Source: JAICXG01 sp036825615 | GTDB taxonomy: Bacteria; Verrucomicrobiota; Verrucomicrobiia; Chthoniobacterales; UBA10450 | Direction: 5' to 3' | Length of the DNA stretch: 64,000 nucleotides | NCBI GenBank assembly: GCA_036825615.1 | Contig: DAISXY010000001.1 | Span: 268,782-332,781 of the forward strand | Part shown: piece by piece, positions 34,636-43,657 of the stretch | Layout: each line of letters begins with the position of its first letter | Numbering within the stretch: position 1 is the first letter of the stretch | Made by a program: the position numbers and the translations under genes | Notes under the pieces: generated by a model | What the model saw: only the letters and a program-made list of their open reading frames with translations | Database searches by the model: none | Told to the model about the DNA's origin: nothing

Positions 34636-36196
34636 CATTCGCGACGCGCTGGCCGTTTCCCTCATCGATATAAGTGGTGCGGCCGACCCTGGTCAGGCGA
34701 ATGTTTTGTCGCCAGCGCTCACTTTGCGCTGAAAGCTCGCGTGACTCCGCCGCGGGAGCGGGTTTGCCGTTTCGTAGCGCTTCGGTGAGAACGCGGCCCT
34801 CCATTTCCTTCAGCTGCGGGAGACCAAGAAGATACAGGATGGTCGGCGCGAGATCGATATTGCCGCTCGGCGTCTCATCAGTCCAACCGTGACGGAAATC
34901 AGGTCCGCTCGCGATCAGGGTGTTGTGGATATCGAAAGGACTCAAGGTGGCGTGCGTGCCGTGGCCGGCGCTGTGGCCGATGTCGGAGGCGATCGCTCCG
35001 CGCACTTTGAATTCGTTAGGCTGGTCGTTCCAGCGGCAGGCGACGAGCAAATCGGGTGCGTCCGCGGTTTCGATCATTGCCTGGGCAAAAGTGAACGTGC
35101 CGGGACGCGCTTCACGCGTGAATATGACACCGGCAAAATCGGACTGCTGAAGGAAATCGACCAGCCGTCGGATCATTTCTGGGTCGTGCCCCGCCACATA
35201 AAGCGCCACGCTTCCGCCGAGAGTCACGACGAGGATTTGGCCGCGCGGCGGATGATCCGCAAAGGCGCGCACCGCGTCGAACCCCGCGGCGCGCAATCGT
35301 TCGGCGACATCAACCGAGAGATCAATCGTGGAAAAACCATGGTCGGAGACAACAAAGATGTCGGTCGTCGGCAGAGCATCCTTCGCTTTCAGTGCGGCGA
35401 TGACTTGGCCGAGATTGTCGTCGCTGGATTTGATCGCGGCGAGCGACGTGGGTGCACCGGGCGCAGTTTCGTGCTCGGTGAGATCGGGCTCGCTCAGCCA
35501 GAGAAGCGAGAACTCCGGCACCGCACTCTTCCACAGCATCTCTGTGAGGGCGTGGGTCGTCCACTCATCCTGCGCCCTGTTTGGAAAGGTATGCCGCGGC
35601 GGGAATGGCCCGAGCGCCTTGGTGACGTCCGCCTCGATTTGTTTTGGGAAAACTTTGCCGCGATAAACGACACCCGATTGTTTCTCCGCTTCGCTCTTGC
35701 GTTCCCGTAAGCGATCGAACAGCTGCGCGACCGGCTTCGCGCCCGCGACCGCGGTCCACTGACCGGCATGGTGAAGAATCTCGGGAATCGTCGGCACGCT
35801 GAGGTAACGGGCGCTGAGGGCCGGATCGACCTGGCGCAGGTCGGGATACTCTGCGGTGTCGAATGGCTGATGCGCGTCAATCGCGGCGCGGAATTCCTGG
35901 TTGCCGATGACTCCGGTGTGGCCGGGATAGTTCCCAGTCGCGATCGCGGCGCCATTAACGTTTGTCGAGCTGGGATAAACGGCGTGGTTGTTGGCAAAGA
36001 AGACTCCGTCGCGCCGCAACGCGCTGAGATTGGGCGCGTGCTCCTGATTGACAAAATCCGGCCGCATCCCATCCCAAACAACGAGGACAATGTGCTCGGC
36101 TTTACCGCGGGTCATCGCTTCGCACGCGGGCAGAGCGACAAACAGGAGCAGCAAAAGACGAAAGCAGCGACCGCGCATGAAAGTCAAAATTCGCAT
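34616..36196 (-). CDS. Exported type I phosphodiesterase/nucleotide pyrophosphatase-like protein
   Basis: The 526-residue protein has a signal peptide (CFRLLLLLFVALPACEA), then LVVWDGMRPDFVN with the first metal-binding Asp, YPSSTNVNGAAIATGNYPG with the nucleophile Thr/Ser region, WLSEPDLTEHE, FVVSDHGFSTID and a late H in GHSAGHGTH. This is the alkaline phosphatase superfamily phosphodiesterase pattern. Substrate unknown. It ends in PNEPR in the shared hairpin. A TCGTTAGG motif lies at 35013-35020. Confidence 0.85.
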   Translation of the reverse strand: MRILTFMRGRCFRLLLLLFVALPACEAMTRGKAEHIVLVVWDGMRPDFVNQEHAPNLSALRRDGVFFANNHAVYPSSTNVNGAAIATGNYPGHTGVIGNQEFRAAIDAHQPFDTAEYPDLRQVDPALSARYLSVPTIPEILHHAGQWTAVAGAKPVAQLFDRLRERKSEAEKQSGVVYRGKVFPKQIEADVTKALGPFPPRHTFPNRAQDEWTTHALTEMLWKSAVPEFSLLWLSEPDLTEHETAPGAPTSLAAIKSSDDNLGQVIAALKAKDALPTTDIFVVSDHGFSTIDLSVDVAERLRAAGFDAVRAFADHPPRGQILVVTLGGSVALYVAGHDPEMIRRLVDFLQQSDFAGVIFTREARPGTFTFAQAMIETADAPDLLVACRWNDQPNEFKVRGAIASDIGHSAGHGTHATLSPFDIHNTLIASGPDFRHGWTDETPSGNIDLAPTILYLLGLPQLKEMEGRVLTEALRNGKPAPAAESRELSAQSERWRQNIRLTRVGRTTYIDEGNGQRVANAPNEPR

Positions 36197-36262
36197 GGCG
36201 CGTCCATGAATTCGAGGGAGCTTTCGTGACGTTCTGGTGCCGGCGCACTATGCTCGCGCGGC

Positions 36263-36646
36263 ATGAGCAGCGCTCCTGAAAGACAAAGATTTCGTTTGCC
36301 GGCAAAGCGGCGGCTCCAGCGCGCGCGCGAGTTCGAGCAGGTGCGAAGTGAAGGGCGAACGGTGCGGGGTAATTTGCTAACGCTGGGAATACTTCGCGTG
36401 CAGGAGGAGAAAAAATTCCGGGCCGGCTTTGTGACCTCGCGCCGGGTTGGAAGTGCCGTGGTGCGGAATCGGGTGCGGCGCCGGTTGCGCGAAATTGTCA
36501 GGCGTCGGCAGCATGAATTGGTCGATCAAATGTGGCTGGTCATAATTGCCCGACCGGCCGCCGCTGCGGCAACCTCAGCAACATTGGAAGCGGAATGGCT
36601 GCGGCTGGCAAAGCGCGCTGGGATTCTCTCCGACTCCTGCTCCTGA
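36263..36646 (+). CDS. rnpA: Ribonuclease P protein component
   Basis: The 127-residue basic protein has RLQRAREFEQVRSEGRTVRG and the RNR signature RAGFVTSRRVGSAVVRNRVRRRLRE. It binds the RNase P RNA to process tRNA 5' ends. rpmH, which normally stands directly upstream, is absent: only 66 bp without a reading frame for L34 separate it from the phosphodiesterase gene. The order rnpA-yidD-yidC-jag downstream is otherwise classic. The 3' end runs into a long palindrome. Confidence 0.93.
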   Translation: MSSAPERQRFRLPAKRRLQRAREFEQVRSEGRTVRGNLLTLGILRVQEEKKFRAGFVTSRRVGSAVVRNRVRRRLREIVRRRQHELVDQMWLVIIARPAAAAATSATLEAEWLRLAKRAGILSDSCS

Positions 36647-36713
36647 TCGTGCTCGTGCTCGTAATCGAGAATGTCGCAGGAGGGAAGAGCACGAGCACGA
36701 TTAGGAGCAGGAG
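36634..36713. repeat. Long imperfect palindrome at the end of rnpA
   Basis: The left arm (36634-36660) runs CTCCTGCTCCTGATCG to GTGCTC. The right arm (36687-36713) is its complement with one mismatch, giving a stem of 27 bp around a 26-base loop. It includes the rnpA stop and continues into the gap before yidD. Each arm is built of CTCCTG and GTGCTC steps. Confidence 0.75.
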
Positions 36714-36781
36714 CAGGAATTAAGAGCAGCAGGAGGGCGGTTGCACCTTGGGCGGCGAACCCCTATCCTGTGCCCCTTACG

Positions 36782-37051
36782 ATGGCCTTGCTCCTCCGGT
36801 ATCTCATTCGCGCTTACCAATGGACGCTCTCGCCCCTGCTCCGGTTTCTCGCCGGCCCGGGAAACGGCTGCCGTTTCCGGCCTACCTGCTCGGAATATTT
36901 TCTCGAAGCGATCGAGAAGCACGGCGCGTTGCACGGGAGCTGGCTTGGGTTGAAACGGCTGGTCCGTTGCCATCCCTGGGGCGGACACGGTTACGATCCG
37001 GTGCCGGCGCCACGTCATCACCGCCAGCCGCACGGCTTCGCCAGTAAATAA
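36782..37051 (+). CDS. yidD: Membrane protein insertion efficiency factor YidD
   Basis: The 89-residue protein has an amphipathic N-terminus (LLRYLIRAYQWTLSPLL) and the family core GNGCRFRPTCSEYFLEAIEKHG then RCHPWGGHGYDPVP. All conserved Cys and the HPW motif are present. It helps YidC/Sec insertion of inner-membrane proteins. It is placed between rnpA and yidC as usual. The internal ATG 36782 is preferred over upstream starts that run through the palindrome. Confidence 0.93.
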   Translation: MALLLRYLIRAYQWTLSPLLRFLAGPGNGCRFRPTCSEYFLEAIEKHGALHGSWLGLKRLVRCHPWGGHGYDPVPAPRHHRQPHGFASK

Positions 37052-37069
37052 GGCTCGCCGCCGCAGTTT

Positions 37070-38803
37070 ATGGACAGAACAGCCTGGATCGCGGTTATCT
37101 TTTGCATCGTCGCGCTGGTCGTGTGGGAGGTCTACATTTCTCGCGCGCCCGCCCCGGTGCCAGTCCGCGCCAGCGCGTCGCCCGCTGCAACCGCCGGCAT
37201 TTCGCCGACCGTCGCTCCCGAAATTCCCAGCCCCAGCCCCGCGCCTTCCCCGACGCCTAACGAGCCGGCTTCCGCCCCGAGTCCTTTCGCAGAAAAGAAC
37301 GTCACGCTGAGCAACAGCGATCTCCAACTCTTGCTGACGAACCGCGGCGGCGGCATCGCCGAAGCAGTTCTCCCCAGGCACAAGGCGGAAAATGGCGGCC
37401 CGGTAAAGCTGGGCAATTGGGGCCAGTTGCCGATCGGCGCGATCGTGGAGAAGCCGGCCGCGCCGCTGCTCGAGGAATTTTCGATCCGGCCGACGAAAGA
37501 GAGCGTGGAGTTTGAGCGCGCGCTCGCCAACGGCGTCACCCTGCGAAAAAAGTTCACCCTCGTGACCCAGCCTAACGAAAAGGACAACTATCTCGTGCGC
37601 CTCGAAGTTTCCTTCCAGAACGCCGGCTCCGCCCGCTATTCGAACGCCGGTTACTTTGTCGCCCTCGGCGCGATGGCCCCGATCCACCGCAATGATTTGC
37701 CGAACTACACCCGGGTCACGTGGTGCATCGAAGGCAAAACCAAATCTACCGACGTGAACTGGTTTGCCCCACAGAGTTATCCCTTTGGCCTCGGACAAAA
37801 ACGCGGGCCCGAGCAATTCTTCGAGCAGCCGGTCGCCAACGCGGAGTGGGCCGGCGTCAGCAACCAGTTTTTCTGCATCCTCATGACCCCGCTCACGAGC
37901 AAAGCCGATCGCGTCTGGTCGACTCGTTTCGAAGTCGGTAAAAAAGAAAACGGTGAGCCGGATTACGGAATCGCCGGCGCGCTCGGCATGCCCGGCTTCC
38001 AGCTCCAGCCGGGCAAAACCGAGAAGATCGATTTCCAGCTCTATATCGGGCCGAAGCTCTATCATCGGCTCGCGCAGCTGACCCATGACGAAGCGGAGAT
38101 CATGGATTTCGGGATGTGGAAATTGGTCAGCGAAGCCCTCCTTAACATGATGAACCTGATCCACCGGTTCGTCGGCAACTACGCGGTCGCGATCCTCATT
38201 CTCACCGCCATTATCAAGCTCATCCTCTGGCCACTCCAGACCAAGGCGAACAAATCGATGCGCCGGATGGCCTCGCTCTCTCCCAAGATGCAGGAGCTGC
38301 GGGAGAAGTACAAGGATGACCCGACAAAGATGAACCAGGAGGTGATGAAGCTTTACAAAGACTATGGAGTCAACCCGGTGAGCGGCTGCCTTCCGATGCT
38401 CATCCAGATTCCGATCTTCTTCGGTCTCTTCACCATGCTGCGTCAGGCAGTCGAGCTGCGAAACGCCAGCTTCCTCTGGGTGAGCGATCTCTCCCAGCCC
38501 GACACCGTCGCGCATCTTCCCGGGCTCGGCTGGCCGATCAATATCCTGCCGCTGATCATGGCGGCGACCAGTTTCTGGATGACGCACATCACCCCGAAGA
38601 GCGGCGACGCGACCCAGCAACGGGTGATGATGTTTATGCCGCTGATCTTTGTTGTTTTTTGCTACAACTTTGCCGCCGCACTGGCATTATACTATACAAC
38701 TCAGAATCTGTTTACGATCCTGCAGCTATACCAAAACCGGAAGCAACCCCTGCCCAAGCTGGAGAAAGTAAACCAGCCGGCAAAACGGAAAGGAAAACGC
38801 TGA
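37070..38803 (+). CDS. yidC: Membrane protein insertase YidC
   Basis: The 577-residue protein has a first membrane helix (AWIAVIFCIVALVVWEVYI), a Pro-rich linker, the large periplasmic P1 beta domain (about residues 80-345) and the insertase core from about residue 365: FVGNYAVAILILTAIIKLILWPLQ with the hydrophilic-groove region, then MQELREKYKDDP and GCLPMLIQIPIFFGLF. It inserts inner-membrane proteins alone or with Sec. Its stop overlaps the jag start (TGATG). CCTAACGA motifs lie at 37256-37263 and 37571-37578. Confidence 0.95.
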   Translation: MDRTAWIAVIFCIVALVVWEVYISRAPAPVPVRASASPAATAGISPTVAPEIPSPSPAPSPTPNEPASAPSPFAEKNVTLSNSDLQLLLTNRGGGIAEAVLPRHKAENGGPVKLGNWGQLPIGAIVEKPAAPLLEEFSIRPTKESVEFERALANGVTLRKKFTLVTQPNEKDNYLVRLEVSFQNAGSARYSNAGYFVALGAMAPIHRNDLPNYTRVTWCIEGKTKSTDVNWFAPQSYPFGLGQKRGPEQFFEQPVANAEWAGVSNQFFCILMTPLTSKADRVWSTRFEVGKKENGEPDYGIAGALGMPGFQLQPGKTEKIDFQLYIGPKLYHRLAQLTHDEAEIMDFGMWKLVSEALLNMMNLIHRFVGNYAVAILILTAIIKLILWPLQTKANKSMRRMASLSPKMQELREKYKDDPTKMNQEVMKLYKDYGVNPVSGCLPMLIQIPIFFGLFTMLRQAVELRNASFLWVSDLSQPDTVAHLPGLGWPINILPLIMAATSFWMTHITPKSGDATQQRVMMFMPLIFVVFCYNFAAALALYYTTQNLFTILQLYQNRKQPLPKLEKVNQPAKRKGKR

Positions 38804-39294
38804 TGAGCAACGAGGTCGAAGTTGAAGTCAACGCCAGGGAACTGCTCGACACCATGCTCGGTTATCTCGGTTTCGTCGTGCAAATCGAGGAAACTCAAAA
38901 CGAAGGCGGCAACCCGACGCTCCAGATTTACACCGAAGAAGCCGACCGCCTGATCGGACGCGATGGCGAAACCCTCGATGCGATCCAGTTTCTCCTGAAC
39001 CGGCTCATCCAGGTGAAAAATCCGAACGCGCCGAAATGGACGGTGGATTGTGAGATGTATCGCTCGATGCGACAGGACAAAATCGTCCAGCACGTGCGGC
39101 AACTGGCCGAGCGGGTGCGCATCTCGGGGCGCCCATTGCAGCTCGAGCCGATGAATTCCTACGAGCGCCGGATCGTGCACGAAGCCTTCAAGGACGACCC
39201 GGAAGTCGGCACCTGGAGTCCGTCCGACTCCGCGCGGATCAAGCAGATCACCCTCATTCGCCGGCCGGCAAAAAAAGAAGCCGCGCCTGGGTAG
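38803..39294 (+). CDS. jag: Jag (SpoIIIJ-associated) KH/R3H RNA-binding protein
   Basis: The 163-residue protein has a KH domain with LIGRDGETLDAIQFLLNRL (GxxG) near residue 50 and a C-terminal R3H domain with PMNSYERRIVHEAFKDDPEVGT (R-x3-H). The N-terminal Jag domain present in Gram-positive homologues is short here. It is translated from the TGATG overlap with yidC, with AAGGAAA upstream. The stop codon is also the first base block of a MITE-like repeat at 39291-39452. Confidence 0.9.
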   Translation: MSNEVEVEVNARELLDTMLGYLGFVVQIEETQNEGGNPTLQIYTEEADRLIGRDGETLDAIQFLLNRLIQVKNPNAPKWTVDCEMYRSMRQDKIVQHVRQLAERVRISGRPLQLEPMNSYERRIVHEAFKDDPEVGTWSPSDSARIKQITLIRRPAKKEAAPG

Positions 39295-39452
39295 CGCACT
39301 CGTCCTCGAGTGCTGGTTGCGTTGTTCCAACGCGACGGACTTTTCTTGGGAAATTGTCAGGCGGGAGCGCGTTTGATCTTCTCCGATCGACTCCGCAGGG
39401 AAAGTTCGCGACCGTGGAACACCGTCGCCAGCACTCGGAACAAGTGCGCTAC
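39291..39452. repeat. MITE-like element with 25-bp terminal inverted repeats
   Basis: The left end (39291-39316) begins GTAGCGCACTCG and ends GAGTGCTGG. The right end (39428-39452) is the reverse complement with two or three changes. The 162-bp unit has no gene and carries an inner hairpin (CGTTGTTCCAACG, 39321-39333). The left end covers the jag stop codon. Confidence 0.65.
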
Positions 39453-39496
39453 CCAGAGCTGGAGCGACCTCCGGGACTGAGCAAGTTCTTTCACTC

Positions 39497-41029
39497 GTGA
39501 AGCTGGAACATTGGGAGCGGATCCTGCCCGATCGCGAAACCTATTGGCTGACTCGCTTCCTCATTCTCCGCCTCCTCGGGATCACTTACGCGATCGCTTT
39601 TCTCGTCGCCGCTAACCAGATTCTCCCGCTCATCGGTTCGAATGGACTGCTCCCGCTCGATAACTTCGTCGACGGCGTGCGCACCGCCCTCGGCGGATCG
39701 TTAGGCGGGTTTCTTCGCCTGCCCTCGATCTTCTGGTTCAATCATTCCGATACCGCGCTTGTGGTCACGGCTTGGATCGGATTCGCGCTCTCGTGTGTCG
39801 TCGCGTGCGGCTACGCGAATGCGATCCTGCTCTTCGTCCTCTGGGCGCTTTACATGTCCTTCGTTCACCTCGGGCAGGATTGGTACGGTTACGGCTGGGA
39901 AGTGCAACTGCTCGAGACCGGCTTTCTCGCCATCTTCCTTTGTCCGCTGTTCGATCCGCGGCCCTTCCCGAAACGCCCGCCGCCGCTCGTCGTCATCTGG
40001 CTTTTTCGCTGGCTGATCTTCCGGATCATGTTCGGCGCCGGGCTGATCAAGATCCGCGGCGACGAAAGCTGGCGCGACTTGACCGCGCTCTTCTATCATT
40101 TCGAAACCCAGCCGATCCCAAACGGCCTCAGCCGCTGGTTCCACTTCCTCCCTCGCGCGGTCCTGAAAGGCGGCGTCGTTTTCAATCACCTCGCCGAACT
40201 GGTCGCACCCTGGTTTGCCTTTTGGCCGCGAATCGCGCGCCTGATTGCCGGCGCCGTCATGATTCTTTTCCAGCTCACGATTTTTGTTGGCGGCAATCTT
40301 TCCTTCCTCAACTGGCTCACGATCATTCCGGCGCTCGCCTGCTTCGACGACCGCTTCTGGGCCAAATTGCTGCCGCGGCGCCTAACGAATGCGGCAGTGA
40401 GGGCGCAGACCGCGGCGACGGTTTCCGGGCCGATGCTCGCCACCAGTTGGGCGCTCGCGGCGCTCGTCGCTTTTCTCAGCATTCAACCGGTGGTGAATCT
40501 CTTCTCCCCGCACCAGATCATGAACACCTCCTTCGATCCGCTAGATCTGGTCAACACCTACGGCGCCTTCGGCAGCGTCGGCAAAGAGCGCTACAACGTC
40601 GTCTTCGAAGGCGCGAGCGAAGATTTCCCTAACGAACCCGATTGGAAGCCCTATCCCTACAAAGGCCTGCCGGTCGCGCTCGACGAGCGCCCGCCGCAAA
40701 TCGCGCCTTATCATTTGCGGCTCGACTGGCAGATGTGGTTCGCCGCGATGGGCTCGCCTAACGAATATCCCTGGACCCTGAATCTGATCTGGAAACTTCT
40801 CCACAACGATCCCGGCGCGCTCAGCCTCTTTCGTTCCAATCCCTTTCCGGAAAAACCGCCGCGCTATGTCCGCGCCGTTCTTTATCGTTATGCATTCGTC
40901 AGGCCAAACCCCCAGGGTCTCTGGTGGAAACGGGAGCGCCTCGGCCTTTGGCTCCCGCCACTCTCGCTCGACACCCCGGAGCTGAAGCAACTGATCGAGC
41001 GCGCGCATTGGGGGGAGGTCTCCCGGTGA
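39497..41029 (+). CDS. Lipase maturation factor family membrane protein
   Basis: The 510-residue protein starts at GTG 39497 and has roughly ten membrane segments. It shows FMFGAGLIKIRGDESWRDLT and WYHFETQPIPNGLSRWFHFLP, the hallmark of the LMF1 family (FGAGLIKLRGD..W..L). In animals LMF1 matures lipases in the ER; the bacterial role is unknown and may involve exported protein folding or lipid handling. Four TCGTTAGG-type motifs lie inside it (39698, 40381, 40628, 40757). It overlaps galK through GTGA. Confidence 0.85.
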   Translation: MKLEHWERILPDRETYWLTRFLILRLLGITYAIAFLVAANQILPLIGSNGLLPLDNFVDGVRTALGGSLGGFLRLPSIFWFNHSDTALVVTAWIGFALSCVVACGYANAILLFVLWALYMSFVHLGQDWYGYGWEVQLLETGFLAIFLCPLFDPRPFPKRPPPLVVIWLFRWLIFRIMFGAGLIKIRGDESWRDLTALFYHFETQPIPNGLSRWFHFLPRAVLKGGVVFNHLAELVAPWFAFWPRIARLIAGAVMILFQLTIFVGGNLSFLNWLTIIPALACFDDRFWAKLLPRRLTNAAVRAQTAATVSGPMLATSWALAALVAFLSIQPVVNLFSPHQIMNTSFDPLDLVNTYGAFGSVGKERYNVVFEGASEDFPNEPDWKPYPYKGLPVALDERPPQIAPYHLRLDWQMWFAAMGSPNEYPWTLNLIWKLLHNDPGALSLFRSNPFPEKPPRYVRAVLYRYAFVRPNPQGLWWKRERLGLWLPPLSLDTPELKQLIERAHWGEVSR

Positions 41030-42108
41030 GCCCGGAGATGTTTTCTGCCTGGGCGCCGGGACGCGTGGAACTGCTCGGCAATCACACCGATTACAACGGC
41101 GGCGTTGTGCTGGGCGCGGCGATCGATCGCGGCCTGATGGTTCGCGGCTGGCGGCGCGATGATGAGCGCATCGCAATCAACTCTGCGGCCATCGGCGCGA
41201 TCGAAATCGACGGGCGCGAGCTGCGTCCAGATCCGGAACATCGCTGGGCTAGTTATGTTCTCGGCGTGGCGAGCGAACTGCGCGCCCTTGGGCTGACGAG
41301 CGGCGGATTCAGCATCGAGATCACGGGCGATCTTCCCGCTCGTGCCGGGTTGTCCAGCTCCGCCGCGATCGAGGTCGGGACCGCGCTCTTCCTTCTCAAG
41401 CTCTCCGGGCAAACCCTCCCGCCGCTCGAAATCGCCAGGTCGTGCCAGCGCGCAGAGCATCGCTTCGCCGGGATCAAATCCGGTTTGCTCGATCAGATCA
41501 TTTCCCTCTTCGGGAAAAGAGATCACGCCGTCTTCTTCGATTGCCGGAGCGAAGAAGTGCGGACCATCCCCTTCCCTGCCGGTTTCGCAATCATCATCGC
41601 CGATTCGGGGCAACGACGCGACCTGTCGAGCAGTGCCTACAACCTGCGCCGGGAAGAAACGCACGCGGCCGCGCGCGCCCTCGGCGTTGCGGCATTGCGC
41701 GACATTTCCCTTCCACAACTCGCGACCCGCTCCGAACTGCCCGATCTCCTGCGGCGGCGCGCCAGACATGTCGTTGCCGAAAACCAGCGCGTCCTCCGCT
41801 CTCTCGACTTTCTCGTCGCCGGAAACGGCGCTGCTTTTGGCCGGTTGTTGAACGAGTCCCACGAAAGTTCGCGCGACGATTTTGAGAACAGCACCGGAGA
41901 ACTCGACCAACTCGTTGCCATCGCCCAACAGTTGCCCGGTGTGCTCGGGGCGCGGCTCACGGGCGCGGGATTCGGGGGCGCGGCAATTGTCCTGTGCGAA
42001 CGCGCGGATGCGGAGAAAATCGCATCCGAAATTTCCAGCCGCTACGAAAAGGCAACCGGGATTCGGTCTTCTGCGTTGGTTTCCGAGCTCGCCGACGGCG
42101 CTCGTTAG
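41026..42108 (+). CDS. galK: Galactokinase family protein
   Basis: The protein has about 360 residues, starting at GTG 41026 in the GTGA overlap; ATG 41038 is possible. It has the galactokinase signature GRVELLGNHTDYNGG at residues about 11-25, the ATP loop PARAGLSSSAAIEVG and GAGFGGAAIVL. This GHMP kinase would phosphorylate galactose at C1. No galT is nearby, so another sugar (e.g. arabinose) is possible. The stop TAG is in a TCGTTAGG motif at 42102-42109. Confidence 0.85.
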   Translation: MSPEMFSAWAPGRVELLGNHTDYNGGVVLGAAIDRGLMVRGWRRDDERIAINSAAIGAIEIDGRELRPDPEHRWASYVLGVASELRALGLTSGGFSIEITGDLPARAGLSSSAAIEVGTALFLLKLSGQTLPPLEIARSCQRAEHRFAGIKSGLLDQIISLFGKRDHAVFFDCRSEEVRTIPFPAGFAIIIADSGQRRDLSSSAYNLRREETHAAARALGVAALRDISLPQLATRSELPDLLRRRARHVVAENQRVLRSLDFLVAGNGAAFGRLLNESHESSRDDFENSTGELDQLVAIAQQLPGVLGARLTGAGFGGAAIVLCERADAEKIASEISSRYEKATGIRSSALVSELADGAR

Positions 42109-42223
42109 GCGCGCTAACTTGTGCCGTGGCCGCGTCGGCGACGCAGGTCAGCGACCGCATTGCGCAACTCCAACGCCCACACCCGCGCTGCGCACAGCGA
42201 AGCGTCTACCCAGGGGCGAGGGA

Positions 42224-42430
42224 CTAGCTTTTCTTGCTCTTCGATTTACTGCTCTTTTTCTTCGGCAGGCCCTTGCGCTTCGTGCTCGCCATCTTTTTGA
42301 GCTCTTTCTCGCTCATCGATTTGGCCATGCTTTTCGAGGCGCCTCGCAAGGAGGACTTGCTTTTCTTCCCGCGTTTTGCGGCAAGCGCCGCGCCGGCGGC
42401 CATCTGCTGTTTTTTCGATTTTGCTGGCAT
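42224..42430 (-). CDS. DUF3008-type small Lys/Ser-rich protein
   Basis: The 68-residue protein starts with MPAKSKKQQMAAGAALAAKRG and continues SSLRGASKSMAKSMSEKEL and TKRKGLP, closely matching the DUF3008 family. The function is unknown. It ends in a Lys/Ser tail (KKKSSKSKSKKS). It is divergent from the amidase gene by 114 bp. Its strong family pattern supports it as real despite its size. Confidence 0.85.
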   Translation of the reverse strand: MPAKSKKQQMAAGAALAAKRGKKSKSSLRGASKSMAKSMSEKELKKMASTKRKGLPKKKSSKSKSKKS

Positions 42431-42544
42431 AACGACTTACATTACGCAGCCACTGTTCGGTTCGGTTTTATTTCGCGCGCTGGTTTTTACGTCGTGCCGT
42501 GATTTTCATTGCCGCCGGCCGACGCTTATTCCATAATCGCCGCC

Positions 42545-43657
42545 ATGGTCAGCAAAGGGAAATTCCTCCCGACGCTCTTTCTCTCCTTCGTGCTCGTTGG
42601 CACTGGCCTCGCCGCTTCCGATTGGCAGGTCGTGAAGCTGCACGGCCGCGAATATCTCACGGTCGATAACATTGCGAAATTCTACGGCCTGCCCGCGAAC
42701 GTCACACCGGTGGACAAACACATTCACCTCGATAACGGCCGCATTTCTCTCGACGTCGAACTCGACAGCCGCGAGATGATGATCAACGGCGCCCACACGT
42801 GGCTCTGCTTTCCGGTAACGGAGAAGGATGGCCAGTACCTCGTCTCGCGCGTCGATCTTTCCAAAACTCTCGAGCCCCAGCTCCGGCCGCAGATGATCCG
42901 CAATCTCGGCGAACTCAAGACGGTCGTGCTCGATCCCGGCCACGGCGGCTACGACAAGGGCGCGATCAGCCCCTACGGCTACGAAAAAGATTTCGCGCTC
43001 GACGTTGCGAAGAGCATCAAACCGCTGCTCGAAGCCAAAGGACTCAAAGTCGTGATGACGCGCAACAGCGACAACTTTATCCCGCTCGAGTTGCGCGCCC
43101 GCATCGCCAACGCGACCAGGGACTCCATCTTCGTCAGCATCCACTTCAACGCCACCGACGCGAACCCGGCCGCGAGCGGTTTTGAAATTTTCTCACTTAC
43201 ACCGCGCGGCGCGCCGTCCACCGCGGACGACGCGCTTGCGCTTCGGTTTATGAACATGGAAGCCGGCAGCCCGGTCGAGGCGCCGAGCCTCGCGCTCTCC
43301 ATGAGCGTGCATCATTCCGTCGTCGGCCATTTCTCCGAGTACGACCGCGGAATTAAGCGGGCGCGCTTCGCGGTGCTGCGTCTGACGAAAATTCCGGCCG
43401 TGCTGGTCGAATGCGGCTTTCTCACCGAGCGGGGCGAAAGCCGCCTGATCGCGAAGAGCGCGTGGCGGGAAAAACTCGCGGATGCGATCGCCACCGGCAT
43501 CCTCAATTACAAGGGTCTGGTGGATAATCATACCCGCCCGATGATGGTGGCCGATTATCGGCGTGAACTCGAAGGCGCCCTCGTCCTGCGCGACGCCAAA
43601 GCGCCGCCCAAGCCGGAAGCTTCCCCCGCCGCCCCGGTCATTCCAACCGGGAACTAA
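42545..43657 (+). CDS. N-acetylmuramoyl-L-alanine amidase (Amidase_3)
   Basis: The protein has 370 residues from ATG 42545. It has a signal peptide (LPTLFLSFVLVGTGLAAS), an N-terminal copper-amine-oxidase-like/AMIN-like part, and the zinc amidase domain from about residue 125: VVLDPGHGGYDKGA with H and E ligands, then FVSIHFNATD and PAVLVECGFLT with the catalytic Glu. It cleaves the peptide from glycan in the periplasm, probably in cell division or wall turnover. Confidence 0.88.
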   Translation: MVSKGKFLPTLFLSFVLVGTGLAASDWQVVKLHGREYLTVDNIAKFYGLPANVTPVDKHIHLDNGRISLDVELDSREMMINGAHTWLCFPVTEKDGQYLVSRVDLSKTLEPQLRPQMIRNLGELKTVVLDPGHGGYDKGAISPYGYEKDFALDVAKSIKPLLEAKGLKVVMTRNSDNFIPLELRARIANATRDSIFVSIHFNATDANPAASGFEIFSLTPRGAPSTADDALALRFMNMEAGSPVEAPSLALSMSVHHSVVGHFSEYDRGIKRARFAVLRLTKIPAVLVECGFLTERGESRLIAKSAWREKLADAIATGILNYKGLVDNHTRPMMVADYRRELEGALVLRDAKAPPKPEASPAAPVIPTGN

